The translations under genes and the position numbers were made by a program. This document shows positions 24,196-31,896 of a stretch of DNA of 37,508 bases, in pieces (within the stretch, counting starts at the first letter, position 1; every line of letters begins with the position of its first letter). Location: NCBI RefSeq assembly GCF_017497985.1, contig NZ_JAGDFV010000028.1, positions 1 through 37,508 on the forward strand, given 5' to 3'. This DNA comes from Meiothermus sp. CFH 77666 (GTDB lineage Bacteria; Deinococcota; Deinococci; Deinococcales; Thermaceae). A model generated the notes under the pieces. The model made no database searches. It was not told the origin of the DNA and saw only the letters and a list, made by a program, of their open reading frames with translations.

Positions 24196-24243
24196 ACCGA
24201 GCCCTTACCATAGCACAGGAAGGTTTGCGGCTCTGTAAGTTGA

Positions 24244-24448
24244 GACTGCGCATGCAGGCTCTTATCATTTGCCTGGGCATCGTCGCTTCAGCCCCTCACC
24301 CGGCGATAGCGGTTACCGCCAGAATTGCTTTATTTGGCCAAAGGGGCACCAAACTAGCCAGCGCTGTCGCCACCCTCTCCCGCAAGGGGAGAGGGAAAGG
24401 GGAAAACGATAAATGCCTGACTGCGCATGTAGGCTCTTATCATTTGTC
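24244..24448. repeat. Pair of 30-bp direct repeats flanking a REP-like unit
   Basis: GACTGCGCATGCAGGCTCTT (first 20 bases; unit 24244-24273) recurs at 24419-24448 with two mismatches over 30 bp, spaced 175 bp. Between them, 24365-24395 is a palindrome whose sequence matches the unit at 9209-9239. The arrangement resembles a short mobile or recombination-derived element between ispH and the Nudix gene. No gene is supported in 24196-24514. Confidence 0.7.
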
Positions 24449-24527
24449 ATGCTTTGGCACGATAAATGTCTGGTTTAGCGGCTTCTGGGCAAGCGAAAAG
24501 AGTCAGTGGTGTGGTAATTTTACGCTT

Positions 24528-25097
24528 GTGCAGCAAGAACTTCAGGAGCTGGCCTGGCGTTTTGGAAAACCCCTCGAGGGCACCCAGCGTCTGGGCACAA
24601 ACTCCTATTTGGCGGTTAGCAGAACCCGTATTGCGGAAGTTTGTCTGGTGTATCGGCGACCTAGCGGCAAGCTTCTAACCCTCACCAAAGCCTTTTATCC
24701 CACGGGGGTGTACCGTTTGCCCACCGGAAGTATTTTGCCCGGTGAATCGGTAATGGAGGCCCTCGAGCGCGAAAGCTGGGAAGAAACCGGGCTGCAAGCC
24801 CAAATCCTGCGCTATCTGGCCCACATTACCTACCAGCACAATGAGGGCCGCCTGTTTCACAGCTACGTTTTCCTGCTGGCAGCCAATAATGACCCGCAGC
24901 CACAAGATCACCTCGAGCAAATCAGCGATTTTCAAGAGGTTTCCGCGCCGGGTCTGCTGGAAATTGCCCAGAAACTCGAGGGCTTACCCCCCCATTTCTC
25001 CAAAGAACTGGGAGCTACCTGGGCCGACTGGGGAAAGTTCAGGGCGGTGGTTCATCAGGTCGCTGCTCAAGCACTCACCCAGCATCAGACTTTTTGA
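24528..25097 (+). CDS. Nudix hydrolase (substrate unknown)
   Basis: 189 residues, starting at GTG 24528. The Nudix box G-x5-E-x7-RE-x2-EE-x-G is exact in GSILPGESVMEALERESWEETGL. The N-terminal part and the C-terminal helical tail give no clear substrate. The start is chosen because TGGTAATTT (extended -10, 24512-24520) lies 7 nt upstream, so the mRNA is likely leaderless; an open frame reaching 24225 runs through repeats and is not coding. It converges with the carboxypeptidase gene, stop codons only 2 nt apart. Confidence 0.82.
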   Translation: MQQELQELAWRFGKPLEGTQRLGTNSYLAVSRTRIAEVCLVYRRPSGKLLTLTKAFYPTGVYRLPTGSILPGESVMEALERESWEETGLQAQILRYLAHITYQHNEGRLFHSYVFLLAANNDPQPQDHLEQISDFQEVSAPGLLEIAQKLEGLPPHFSKELGATWADWGKFRAVVHQVAAQALTQHQTF

Positions 25098-25099
25098 GG

Positions 25100-26608
25100 T
25101 CACAGCGCGTACAGCATGCCAAATTTGCGGTTCAGGTAGTCCACCAGGTACTGCGGGTTGAGGTCTTCGCCCGTCACCTGTTTTAGCAGGTCGCGGGGCC
25201 AGTAGCGGCTCCCCTGGCGGTGAATCTTTTCCCGGGTCCAGTTTAGCAAGGGCGCAAACTCGCCTCGCTCAAACTGAGCCTCGAGCGGCCCCAGGTCTTT
25301 TTCGGCTTGCACAAACAACTGCGCTCCGTAGAGGTTGCCCAGCGTGTAGGTGGGGAAGTACCCGATCAACCCCGCCGACCAGTGCACATCCTGCATTAAC
25401 CCGTCCCGAATTGCAGGCGACTGAACCCCCAGATAAGCCTGGTACTTGGCATCCCAGGCCTCGGGGGCCTCGTCAATATCCAGCTCACCGCGCAACAAAG
25501 CCAGCTCAATCTCAAAGCGAATCAGAATATGGAGGTTATAGGTCACCTCGTCGGCCTCTACCCGGATCAGACTGGGCTCGACCGCATTAATTGCAAAGTG
25601 GAAATCTTCCAGGCTTACATCCCGCAAGGATTCAAAGCGCTGCTGGGCTGTGGGCCAGAAGTAGCGCCAGAAGCCCAGGCTACGCCCTACCAGGTTTTCC
25701 CAGGTACGGCTTTGCGACTCGTGCATGCCGAGGGAGATTTCACTTCCCATGGGTGTCCCAAAATGTTCGGCCAGCAACCCCTGCCCGTACAACCCATGTC
25801 CCATCTCGTGCACGATTCCGAAGAAACCCGCGTTAAAGTAGTTCTCAAAGTAGCGAGTGGTCAGGCGCACATCGCCGGGGCCAATCCCCTGCATGAAGGG
25901 GTGGGCCACTATATCCAGTCGCCCGGCCTCCAGGTCGAAGCCAATCCTGGCAATGACCTCCTTGCCAAAAGCCTCCTGGGCGGCCTGGGGAAAGTGGCGG
26001 CGGAGTATCAAGGTATCCGGCCTGCGTGAGCTACCCTGAATGCGCTCCAGCAACTGTACGGTGGCTTCCCGCAGATGCCCGAAGGTGGCCTCGAGCTGCC
26101 GTGCTGTGGCCCCCGGCTCGTACTGATCGAGCAAAGCATCGTAGCGTTCTTCCTGGTAGCCAATCGCATCGGCTGCTTCGCGGGTCAGGGCAAATATTTT
26201 CTTCAGAACCGGCTTAAAGCCCTGCCAGTCATTCTTGGGGCGGGCCTCTTGCCAAACAGCCTCTCCCTCGCTGGTGGCCTGGGCCAGCTCAACAGCCAGT
26301 CGCTCGGGAATTTTCGTCTGTAGGTCGTAGGCCCGCCGCCACTCCCGCACGTTCACCGCTTCCACAGACGTGGGCTCTCCCAGCCAGTCCGAACCCTCCA
26401 CTATGGCGAGCATCTCCCCTATGCGGGGATCGGTGCCCCGCTGATGCAGCAGCCTGGCCAGGGTAGCCTGCATCATGGCCCGGTGAGGCTGACCCTTTTT
26501 GGGTGTGTAGGTGGCCTGATCCCAGGCGGCTAGTTTACTGAATGAAGCCAGGTAGGCGGTCTCTTTGCTGTGTTCTAAAAGCCAACGGTATGCTTCTTGA
26601 GCAGTCAT
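25100..26608 (-). CDS. M32 family carboxypeptidase (Taq type)
   Basis: 502 residues, full length for the family, a cytoplasmic zinc metallocarboxypeptidase that removes C-terminal residues from peptides. The zinc site HEMGH is in [16 protein letters not shown] (about residue 262), and the third ligand is expected in [15 protein letters not shown]. Other M32 signatures: DVRLTTRY and the late [25 protein letters not shown]. The gene starts 24 nt after malG and could be read from the sugar operon, though TATGAT lies 8 nt before its ATG and may be its own leaderless promoter. Confidence 0.94.
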   Translation of the reverse strand: MTAQEAYRWLLEHSKETAYLASFSKLAAWDQATYTPKKGQPHRAMMQATLARLLHQRGTDPRIGEMLAIVEGSDWLGEPTSVEAVNVREWRRAYDLQTKIPERLAVELAQATSEGEAVWQEARPKNDWQGFKPVLKKIFALTREAADAIGYQEERYDALLDQYEPGATARQLEATFGHLREATVQLLERIQGSSRRPDTLILRRHFPQAAQEAFGKEVIARIGFDLEAGRLDIVAHPFMQGIGPGDVRLTTRYFENYFNAGFFGIVHEMGHGLYGQGLLAEHFGTPMGSEISLGMHESQSRTWENLVGRSLGFWRYFWPTAQQRFESLRDVSLEDFHFAINAVEPSLIRVEADEVTYNLHILIRFEIELALLRGELDIDEAPEAWDAKYQAYLGVQSPAIRDGLMQDVHWSAGLIGYFPTYTLGNLYGAQLFVQAEKDLGPLEAQFERGEFAPLLNWTREKIHRQGSRYWPRDLLKQVTGEDLNPQYLVDYLNRKFGMLYAL

Positions 26609-26632
26609 ACCGGCCCATCATATGCCTTTTGA

Positions 26633-27481
26633 CTATCCCTTGACCGCGCCCGCCGTCAAGCCGGCCACAATGCGCTGCTGGAAGATGAGCACCAAAATCA
26701 CCAGCGGCACCGTCACCACCACCGAGGCCGCCATAATCGAGCCCCAGGGAATTTCGAAGGGAGTGGCCCCACCAAAGGAAGCAATCGCCACCGGAACGGT
26801 GCGCACATTGTTGCCGATGGTAAAGGTTAGAGCAAAAAGGTACTCGTTCCAGGCGGCGATAAAAGCCAGCAAGCCGGTGGTCACCAGACCGGGCCCGGTG
26901 AGGGGCAGCATGACCTTGAGCAGGGTCTGGATGGGAGTGGCTCCATCCACGTAAGCGGCCTCCTCGAGCTCACGCGGCAACCCACGAAAATAGCCGGTCA
27001 GCACCCAGACCGTGAAAGGCAGGGTAAAGAGCAGGTACGAAAGAATCAGGCCCGCGTGGGTGTTGAACAGGTTGGTCTCACGCAGCAATACGAACATACC
27101 CGAGAGCACCGAAACCTGGGGGAACATGGTCATGGCCAGCACGATGTAGAGCACCGCGTTCTTGGGCGGAAAGCGCAAACGGCCCAGCGCATAGGCCGCC
27201 ATGACCCCCAGCACTAAGCAGATCAGGGTAGCCCCACCGGCCACAATCAAACTGTTGAGCAGGTTCCGGCCAAACTCCGCTCCACTGAACACGTTTTGAT
27301 AATGCGTGAGGGTAAAGGGCGTGGGCAAAAAGCTGGGGTTGGAGCTAAAAAGGGCATCGCTGGTCTTGAAGCTGCTAATCACCGCCCAGTAGAAAGGGAA
27401 AACGCTATACACCACAATAAAAACCACCAGCAGGTAAAAAAGCGCCCGTCCAGCGTAGTAAGACAAGCCTTTAGTCCTCAC
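26633..27481 (-). CDS. Sugar ABC transporter permease (MalG type)
   Basis: 282 residues, six predicted membrane helices, GTG start at 27481. The EAA loop that docks with the ATPase is EEAAYVDGATPIQTLLKVMLPL (about 185-206). It pairs with the MalF-type permease, whose gene overlaps it by 11 nt. No ATPase gene is present, so a shared MsiK/MalK-like ATPase encoded elsewhere is likely. The sugar is inferred from the binding protein only; alpha-glucosides such as trehalose or maltose would be typical of Thermaceae. Confidence 0.93.
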   Translation of the reverse strand: MRTKGLSYYAGRALFYLLVVFIVVYSVFPFYWAVISSFKTSDALFSSNPSFLPTPFTLTHYQNVFSGAEFGRNLLNSLIVAGGATLICLVLGVMAAYALGRLRFPPKNAVLYIVLAMTMFPQVSVLSGMFVLLRETNLFNTHAGLILSYLLFTLPFTVWVLTGYFRGLPRELEEAAYVDGATPIQTLLKVMLPLTGPGLVTTGLLAFIAAWNEYLFALTFTIGNNVRTVPVAIASFGGATPFEIPWGSIMAASVVVTVPLVILVLIFQQRIVAGLTAGAVKG

Positions 27482-28352
27482 CGCGCACCCCCCGTCCCGC
27501 TACGCGCATGTACAACACCACAAAAATAAAGATGATGACCAGAATGGCTACCGATATGGCCGACCCATACCCCAGGTCCTGAAAGTCAATCAGGGTCTGG
27601 CGGTTGTAGATGGCCAGGCTGCGGGTAGCGGTGTTGACCCCCACCATCACAAAAATCACGTCGAAGACCCGCAGCGCATCCAGGGTGCGGAAAATGAGCG
27701 CTACCACTAAGGCCGGGGTCAGGAGCGGCAGGGTCAGCGTCCAGAACTGCTGCCAGCGGCTGGCCCCGTCAATATCGGCGGCCTCGTAGATGTCACTGGG
27801 AATGAGCTGCAAGCCGGCCAGCAGCAACAGGGCCATGAAGGGCGTGGTTTTCCAGACGTCCACCGCCACCATTGCCCACAGCACCGTGTTGGGGTTGGCC
27901 AGGAAGGCAATCTTGTTGGCGACCAGGCCGGTGTTGACCAGGATTACGTTAATCACCCCATAGATGTCGTTGAGCATCCACTGCCACATCTTGGCCGAGA
28001 CCACCGTCGGGATGGCCCAGGGAATCAGGATGGCAGCCCGCACGATGCCGCGCCCCTTGAAGTTGGAGTGGATCACCAGGGCAATGGCCAGGCCCAGAAC
28101 GGTCTCGAGGAAAACCGAAACTACGGTGAAGCGCAAGGTGTTCCAGAGCGCCCCCCTAAAATCGGGGTCTTGCAGCAAAAAAAGGTAGTTCTTGAAACCC
28201 ACAAACTCGGTGGGCTCTACAAAAGAGATGTCGGCCCGGTGAAACGAGTAGTAAAACACCTGGGCCAGCGGGTAACCTGCCACAAAGGCCACAACCAGTA
28301 ACGTAGGCAAGACCAGCAGCCAGGCCAAACGCATTTGCCGAAGAGTAAGCAT
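27471..28352 (-). CDS. Sugar ABC transporter permease (MalF type)
   Basis: 293 residues, six predicted membrane helices after a short cytoplasmic N terminus. The docking loop is YEAADIDGASRWQQFWTLTLPLLTP (about 191-215). The start ATG has a strong Shine-Dalgarno (GGAGGTGG). A 261-nt gap with a long palindrome separates it from the upstream binding-protein gene, and its end overlaps malG. Confidence 0.93.
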   Translation of the reverse strand: MLTLRQMRLAWLLVLPTLLVVAFVAGYPLAQVFYYSFHRADISFVEPTEFVGFKNYLFLLQDPDFRGALWNTLRFTVVSVFLETVLGLAIALVIHSNFKGRGIVRAAILIPWAIPTVVSAKMWQWMLNDIYGVINVILVNTGLVANKIAFLANPNTVLWAMVAVDVWKTTPFMALLLLAGLQLIPSDIYEAADIDGASRWQQFWTLTLPLLTPALVVALIFRTLDALRVFDVIFVMVGVNTATRSLAIYNRQTLIDFQDLGYGSAISVAILVIIFIFVVLYMRVAGRGVRGED

Positions 28353-28562
28353 CTATATCCACCTCCATCCAGCCGACCTAAAAACGCAGCTTGGCGATAC
28401 TGTTCCAAGACACCAATACTATATGGGTTCAGGTCGCTCAAATCCTATTTCGCTAAAGGCGCGCTGCATGCCACCAGCAGATGGCTGAGCGCAAAATACG
28501 AAAACTCCCCACAGCTCAAAACTTACGACTCTGGCGTCCTGGAAAGGTGCCTGCTATTAAAG

Positions 28563-28588
28563 AATGGGGCCGGATATCCGACCCCATT
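28563..28588 (-). promoter_or_regulatory. Long palindrome in the binding protein-permease gap
   Basis: AATGGGG, a mismatched pair, CGGATATCCG, then CCCCATT: a 26-bp nearly perfect palindrome, 25 nt after the binding-protein stop. In mRNA it gives a very stable hairpin, followed by CTTTAATAG rather than a full T-run. By analogy with malE-malF regions it may protect the upstream mRNA or act as a partial terminator, allowing excess binding protein. The rest of the gap (28353-28562) shows a weak TATAGT box near 28421-28426 and nothing else. Confidence 0.7.
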
Positions 28589-28613
28589 CCCCGACAAGGC
28601 GTTTTTTAATGGC

Positions 28614-29885
28614 CTAGCGCAGAATGCGCCGGAAGGCAGCTTCCATGTCCCGCACGGCCTGAGCAGCGGGCTTCCGTCCGGTGATGGCCTCGTGTACGCC
28701 CGTCCAGAAGGCTTCGGAGACCTGGTTGTAGCGAGCACCGGCTACACCCGAAGGACGACCCACGGCGTTCTGGAAGACGGGCAGCAGGTCTTTGAAGAAG
28801 GCGTTCTTGGCCAGCACCTGGGGATCGTTGTAGAGGGCCGGGCGGGTCGGCAGACGCGACAGGCTGATGGCATTGTCCTTCTGAATCTCCACGCTGGTGA
28901 GGTACTTAACGAGGTCAGCGGCCACCTTCTGGTTCTTCGAGTAGGTCGAGACCATCAACTGCCAGCCACCCAGGGTAGCAGCATTGCGGCCCCCCGAGCC
29001 TGCGCCACGGGGCAACACGGTCACGCCAATTTTGCCGCGCACGGCGCTGCCTTCACTCTGACCCAGGCTGTAAGCATAAGGCCAGTTGCGCATGAAAGCG
29101 GCGTTGCCCGACTGGAAGGCGTTGCGGGCCTCTTCTTCAGCGTAGCTGGTCACCCCTGGAGGCGAGATACGGCCTACCCAACTGCGTACCATGTTGAGGG
29201 CGGCAATGGCCTGGGGGTTGTTGATGCTGATGCGGCCATCGGGCTCGATGATACGGCCCCCGCCCATGGAGAAAATCCACTCGAGGGCATCGCAGGTCAG
29301 GCCCTCGTAGGCTTTACCCTGCCAGACAAAGCCCCAGAAGTCGCGGTTGCCCGCCTGGCGCTCACCGGCCTGGATGCGGGTGGCTTGCTGGTCAAGCTCG
29401 GTCCAGGTCTGGGGCGGACGCTGGAAGCCGTATTTCTGCAACAGGTCGGTGCGGTAGTAGAGCAGACCCGCATCGGTGAAGAAGGGAATCGAGGTCAGCT
29501 TGCCCCGGATGGTGTTGTTCTCAACGATCCGTGGGAAGAACTCTTTGAGTTCGGCCTCGGTGAAGAACTGCTTGAGGTCGGCAGCGTGGGGCGCCACAAT
29601 GCCAGGCCAGATCACATCAATCATGTAGACGTCTACGTCGGCGCTGCGGGCTGCCCAGTATTGCTGGTACAGGGCCAGACGGTCGTTGGTATCGGCGGGC
29701 GAGTCAATGTACTCGATTTTGTTGCCGGTTTTCTGAGCCCATTCTTCCGATTTGGCCTTCATCCAGCGGCCACCCTCGCCTACAGCGGTCGAGTCGCCCG
29801 CTACACGAATCGTCACCCCCTGGGCAAAGGCCAGCCCCCCTACCGCAAGGGTCAGGGCTAAAGCACCTACCAGCCACTTCTTCAT
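28614..29885 (-). CDS. Sugar ABC transporter substrate-binding protein
   Basis: 423 residues from ATG 29885, which follows CAGGAGGAAAC. A signal peptide (residues 1-21, cleavage near AFA-QG) lacks a lipobox Cys, so the protein is secreted rather than lipidated by this reading. The mature sequence is of the MalE/cluster B type, with [45 protein letters not shown] and GGWQLMVS. The fold and neighbours suggest an alpha-glucoside (trehalose/maltose-like) ligand, but the ligand is inferred. A consensus promoter and two LacI-type operators precede it. Confidence 0.93.
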   Translation of the reverse strand: MKKWLVGALALTLAVGGLAFAQGVTIRVAGDSTAVGEGGRWMKAKSEEWAQKTGNKIEYIDSPADTNDRLALYQQYWAARSADVDVYMIDVIWPGIVAPHAADLKQFFTEAELKEFFPRIVENNTIRGKLTSIPFFTDAGLLYYRTDLLQKYGFQRPPQTWTELDQQATRIQAGERQAGNRDFWGFVWQGKAYEGLTCDALEWIFSMGGGRIIEPDGRISINNPQAIAALNMVRSWVGRISPPGVTSYAEEEARNAFQSGNAAFMRNWPYAYSLGQSEGSAVRGKIGVTVLPRGAGSGGRNAATLGGWQLMVSTYSKNQKVAADLVKYLTSVEIQKDNAISLSRLPTRPALYNDPQVLAKNAFFKDLLPVFQNAVGRPSGVAGARYNQVSEAFWTGVHEAITGRKPAAQAVRDMEAAFRRILR

Positions 29886-29902
29886 GTTTCCTCCTGTTTC
29901 AG

Positions 29903-29916
29903 TGGAAGTGCTTCCA
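29903..29916. promoter_or_regulatory. LacI-type operator, promoter-distal copy
   Basis: TGGAAGTGCTTCCA, a palindrome with half-site TGGAAG and centre TG, 18 nt before the start codon of the binding protein. It is the second of two sites with identical half-sites. Confidence 0.75.
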
Positions 29917-29956
29917 TCAATCGCTGTCCAATTTCGACTGACTGCACTTTTGTTTG

Positions 29957-29970
29957 TGGAAGACCTTCCA
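29957..29970. promoter_or_regulatory. LacI-type operator at the transcription start
   Basis: TGGAAGACCTTCCA, same half-sites, centre AC. It lies 6 bp downstream of the -10 box, over the expected start of transcription, where repressor binding would block RNA polymerase. The centre of the other site is 54 bp away, close to five helical turns, which would allow looping. Confidence 0.8.
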
Positions 29971-29976
29971 ACCGGG

Positions 29977-30005
29977 AGTGTAACCCAGGGCATATAAACT
30001 GTCAA
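29977..30005 (-). promoter_or_regulatory. Promoter of the sugar transporter operon
   Basis: On the minus strand TTGACA (30005-30000), 17-bp spacer, TACACT (29982-29977). The -35 is consensus and the spacer ideal. Together with the two operators this is the best-supported regulatory region in the window. Confidence 0.88.
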
Positions 30006-30079
30006 CTCAAGATTTGGATGGCTTTTCACGTATGATGAGCCAACCGATGTTGAGAAAGTTTTGTCCTGGACAAAGCAAA

Positions 30080-30099
30080 GGCCGCCCATTCAGGCGGCC
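30080..30099 (-). terminator. Probable terminator of the pnt operon
   Basis: GGCCGCC / GGCGGCC, perfect 7-bp stem with 6-nt loop. On the minus strand TTTGCTTTG follows. About 80 nt past the pntB stop. A TTTT also follows on the plus strand, so it may act in both directions. Confidence 0.6.
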
Positions 30100-30131
30100 A
30101 CTTTTGTGCAGAGCGCGATAAGCGTCTGTTT

Positions 30132-30178
30132 TACCGGATTCAAAGAGACAGTCGGCCACGGATCAACCGAATCTGGTA
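30132..30178. repeat. Short dispersed element with inverted ends
   Basis: TACCGGATTC (30132-30141) and GAATCTGGTA (30169-30178) are 9/10 inverted ends. The first 18 bases recur at 20794-20811 (two mismatches), and ACCGAATCTG (30166-30175) recurs inverted at 18461-18470. It ends one base before the pntB stop codon. Confidence 0.5.
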
Positions 30179-31537
30179 TTACAGTTTTTTGAGCGACTGC
30201 ACCAACTGCCCCAGTACGCTCTGGGCATCGCCGTAAAGCATGCGGGTGTTGTCGGCGTAGAAAAGCTCGTTTTCCACCCCGGCAAACCCCTTGCCCTGCC
30301 CGCGCTTGATGACAATGGCGTTCTTGGCCTTGTCCACGTCCAGAATAGGCATGCCGTAAAGCGGGGAGCCCTTGCGATGAGCAGCGGGGTTGACCACGTC
30401 GTTGGCGCCAATCACCACCGCCACGTCGGCCTGGGGGAACTCGGGGTTGATGTCCTCGAGGTCGTAGAGCTTGTCGTAGGCCACCCCCGCCTCGGCCAGC
30501 AACACGTTCATGTGCCCCGGCATCCGGCCCGCTACCGGGTGAATGGCGTACTTGACCTCGATACCCTTGGCCTCGAGTACATCTGCCACCTCGCGCAGCT
30601 TGTGCTGGGCCTGGGCCACAGCCATTCCGTAGCCGGGTACAAAGATAACCTTGGAGGCGTAAGCCAGCATGACCGCCGCATCTTCCAGGTCAATCGGCTT
30701 GAGGCTGCCCTTCACCTCGCCTGCTTCCTGCTCAACGCCAAAGCCCCCTACCAGCACGCTCCACAGGCTGCGGTTCATGGCCTTGGCCATCAGGAGGGTG
30801 AGCAGCGTACCCGCCGCACCGACCACCGTACCGGCCACTATCAGAGCAGCATTCCCGATGGCAAAGCCCTCAAAGCCTACCGCCAGGCCGGTGAAGGCGT
30901 TGTAGAGCGAAATCACCACCGGCATATCCCCACCGCCAATGGGCAGGGTCATCAAGACCCCAAAGCTGAGGGCCAGGAGGAAAAAAGCCAGGATGGGGTA
31001 GCCCGGCTGGCTGACGAGCACCCACAAAGCCAGCAGCAAGGCCCCCACCCCCACACCGGCATTGACCAGCTTTTGCGCTGGGAACTGGATGGGGCGGCTC
31101 GACATAAGGCCCTGTAGCTTGGCAAAGGCAATCAGGCTCCCAGTGAAGGACACCGAACCGATCAGCGCACCTAGAATAGCGAGCAACTTGAGCCCCTGGG
31201 CCTCGCCAAACTCTCCGCGCAGAAGCTCCACCGCCGCAATGGCCCCGGCAGCGCCCCCACCCATGCCGTTGTAGATGGCCACCATCTGGGGCATGTCGGT
31301 CATCTGCACGCGCTTGGCGGCAATCCAGGCCACCACCGTGCCGATGACGATAGCCACCAGCATCAAAAGCTGGTTGTGCATGTTGGGGAGCAGGAAGGTC
31401 GCCAGCGTTGCCGCCACCATGGCAACCCCGGCCCAGATCACCCCGCTACGGGCCGTGTTGGGCGAGGACATGCGCTTGAGGCCCAGAATAAACAGGAGCG
31501 CCGTCAGGAAGTAGATAAGCTCGACAAAGTTTTCCAT
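30179..31537 (-). CDS. pntB: NAD(P) transhydrogenase beta subunit
   Basis: 452 residues from ATG 31537 (an in-frame ATG five codons earlier is possible). The N-terminal part is the membrane domain II (about nine helices, residues 1-265). The C-terminal part is the NADP(H)-binding domain III, with VIFVPGYGMAVAQAQHKLREVA, YAIHPVAGRMPGHMNVLLAEAGV and VIGANDVVNPAA. With PntA1 and PntA2 it couples proton entry to hydride transfer from NADH to NADP+. No Shine-Dalgarno lies near the start; a perfect one (AAAGGAGG) lies about 75 nt upstream, at the end of pntA2, separated by 7-nt repeats. Confidence 0.95.
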   Translation of the reverse strand: MENFVELIYFLTALLFILGLKRMSSPNTARSGVIWAGVAMVAATLATFLLPNMHNQLLMLVAIVIGTVVAWIAAKRVQMTDMPQMVAIYNGMGGGAAGAIAAVELLRGEFGEAQGLKLLAILGALIGSVSFTGSLIAFAKLQGLMSSRPIQFPAQKLVNAGVGVGALLLALWVLVSQPGYPILAFFLLALSFGVLMTLPIGGGDMPVVISLYNAFTGLAVGFEGFAIGNAALIVAGTVVGAAGTLLTLLMAKAMNRSLWSVLVGGFGVEQEAGEVKGSLKPIDLEDAAVMLAYASKVIFVPGYGMAVAQAQHKLREVADVLEAKGIEVKYAIHPVAGRMPGHMNVLLAEAGVAYDKLYDLEDINPEFPQADVAVVIGANDVVNPAAHRKGSPLYGMPILDVDKAKNAIVIKRGQGKGFAGVENELFYADNTRMLYGDAQSVLGQLVQSLKKL

Positions 31538-31586
31538 AGCAACATATAGCATTGGACGGTAGCCAGAAAGCCCGCAGGAGGCTTAG

Positions 31587-31610
31587 GGCTATCGGTTGTG
31601 AGCTATTGGC
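31587..31610. repeat. 7-nt repeat stretch between pntA2 and pntB
   Basis: GGCTATC, GGTTGTG, AGCTATT, GGC on the + strand, a degenerate 7-nt array like those at 1180 and 11691. It includes the pntA2 stop codon and separates a strong Shine-Dalgarno from pntB. Confidence 0.6.
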
Positions 31611-31896
31611 CTCCTTTCGGCTTGCGCTCAAACATTTCCAGCATCCGTTCGGTCACGGCGTAGCCCCCCGCAGCGTTGGCGGCTCCCAGAATGACCCCGA
31701 AGAAGCCAATGGCCTGCTCGAGGGGCGTCTCGGCGTGGCCCAGCACCACCATGGCCCCCACCACCACAATGCCGTGAATAAAGTTAGAGCCCGACATCAG
31801 GGGGGTGTGCAAAATCACCGGCACCCGGCTAATCACTTCGTAACCAGTAAAAGCCGCCAGCAAAAAGATATAGAGCGCAGCCCAGGTTGAGTCCAT
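31603..31896 (-). CDS. pntA2: NAD(P) transhydrogenase alpha-2 subunit
   Basis: 97 residues with three or four membrane helices; the small part of domain II that is split from the NAD-binding subunit in Thermus-type and Rhodospirillum-type enzymes. Family stretch: FTGYEVISRVPVILHTPLMSGSN (about 16-38), then GAMVVLGHAET and NAAGGYAVTERMLEMF. Its start overlaps the pntA1 stop by one base (TGATG). The stop codon falls inside the 7-nt repeat stretch, so the last codons may differ from relatives. Confidence 0.93.
   Translation of the reverse strand: MDSTWAALYIFLLAAFTGYEVISRVPVILHTPLMSGSNFIHGIVVVGAMVVLGHAETPLEQAIGFFGVILGAANAAGGYAVTERMLEMFERKPKGGQ

Noticed and set aside
24225-24527. N-terminal extension of the second Nudix protein
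   Set aside because: It runs through direct repeats and a palindrome; the GTG at 24528 has an extended -10 at the right distance for a leaderless start.
28335-29861. 508-residue + strand frame opposite the sugar-binding protein
   Set aside because: It is antisense to a well-recognised gene, has no start signals and no family features.
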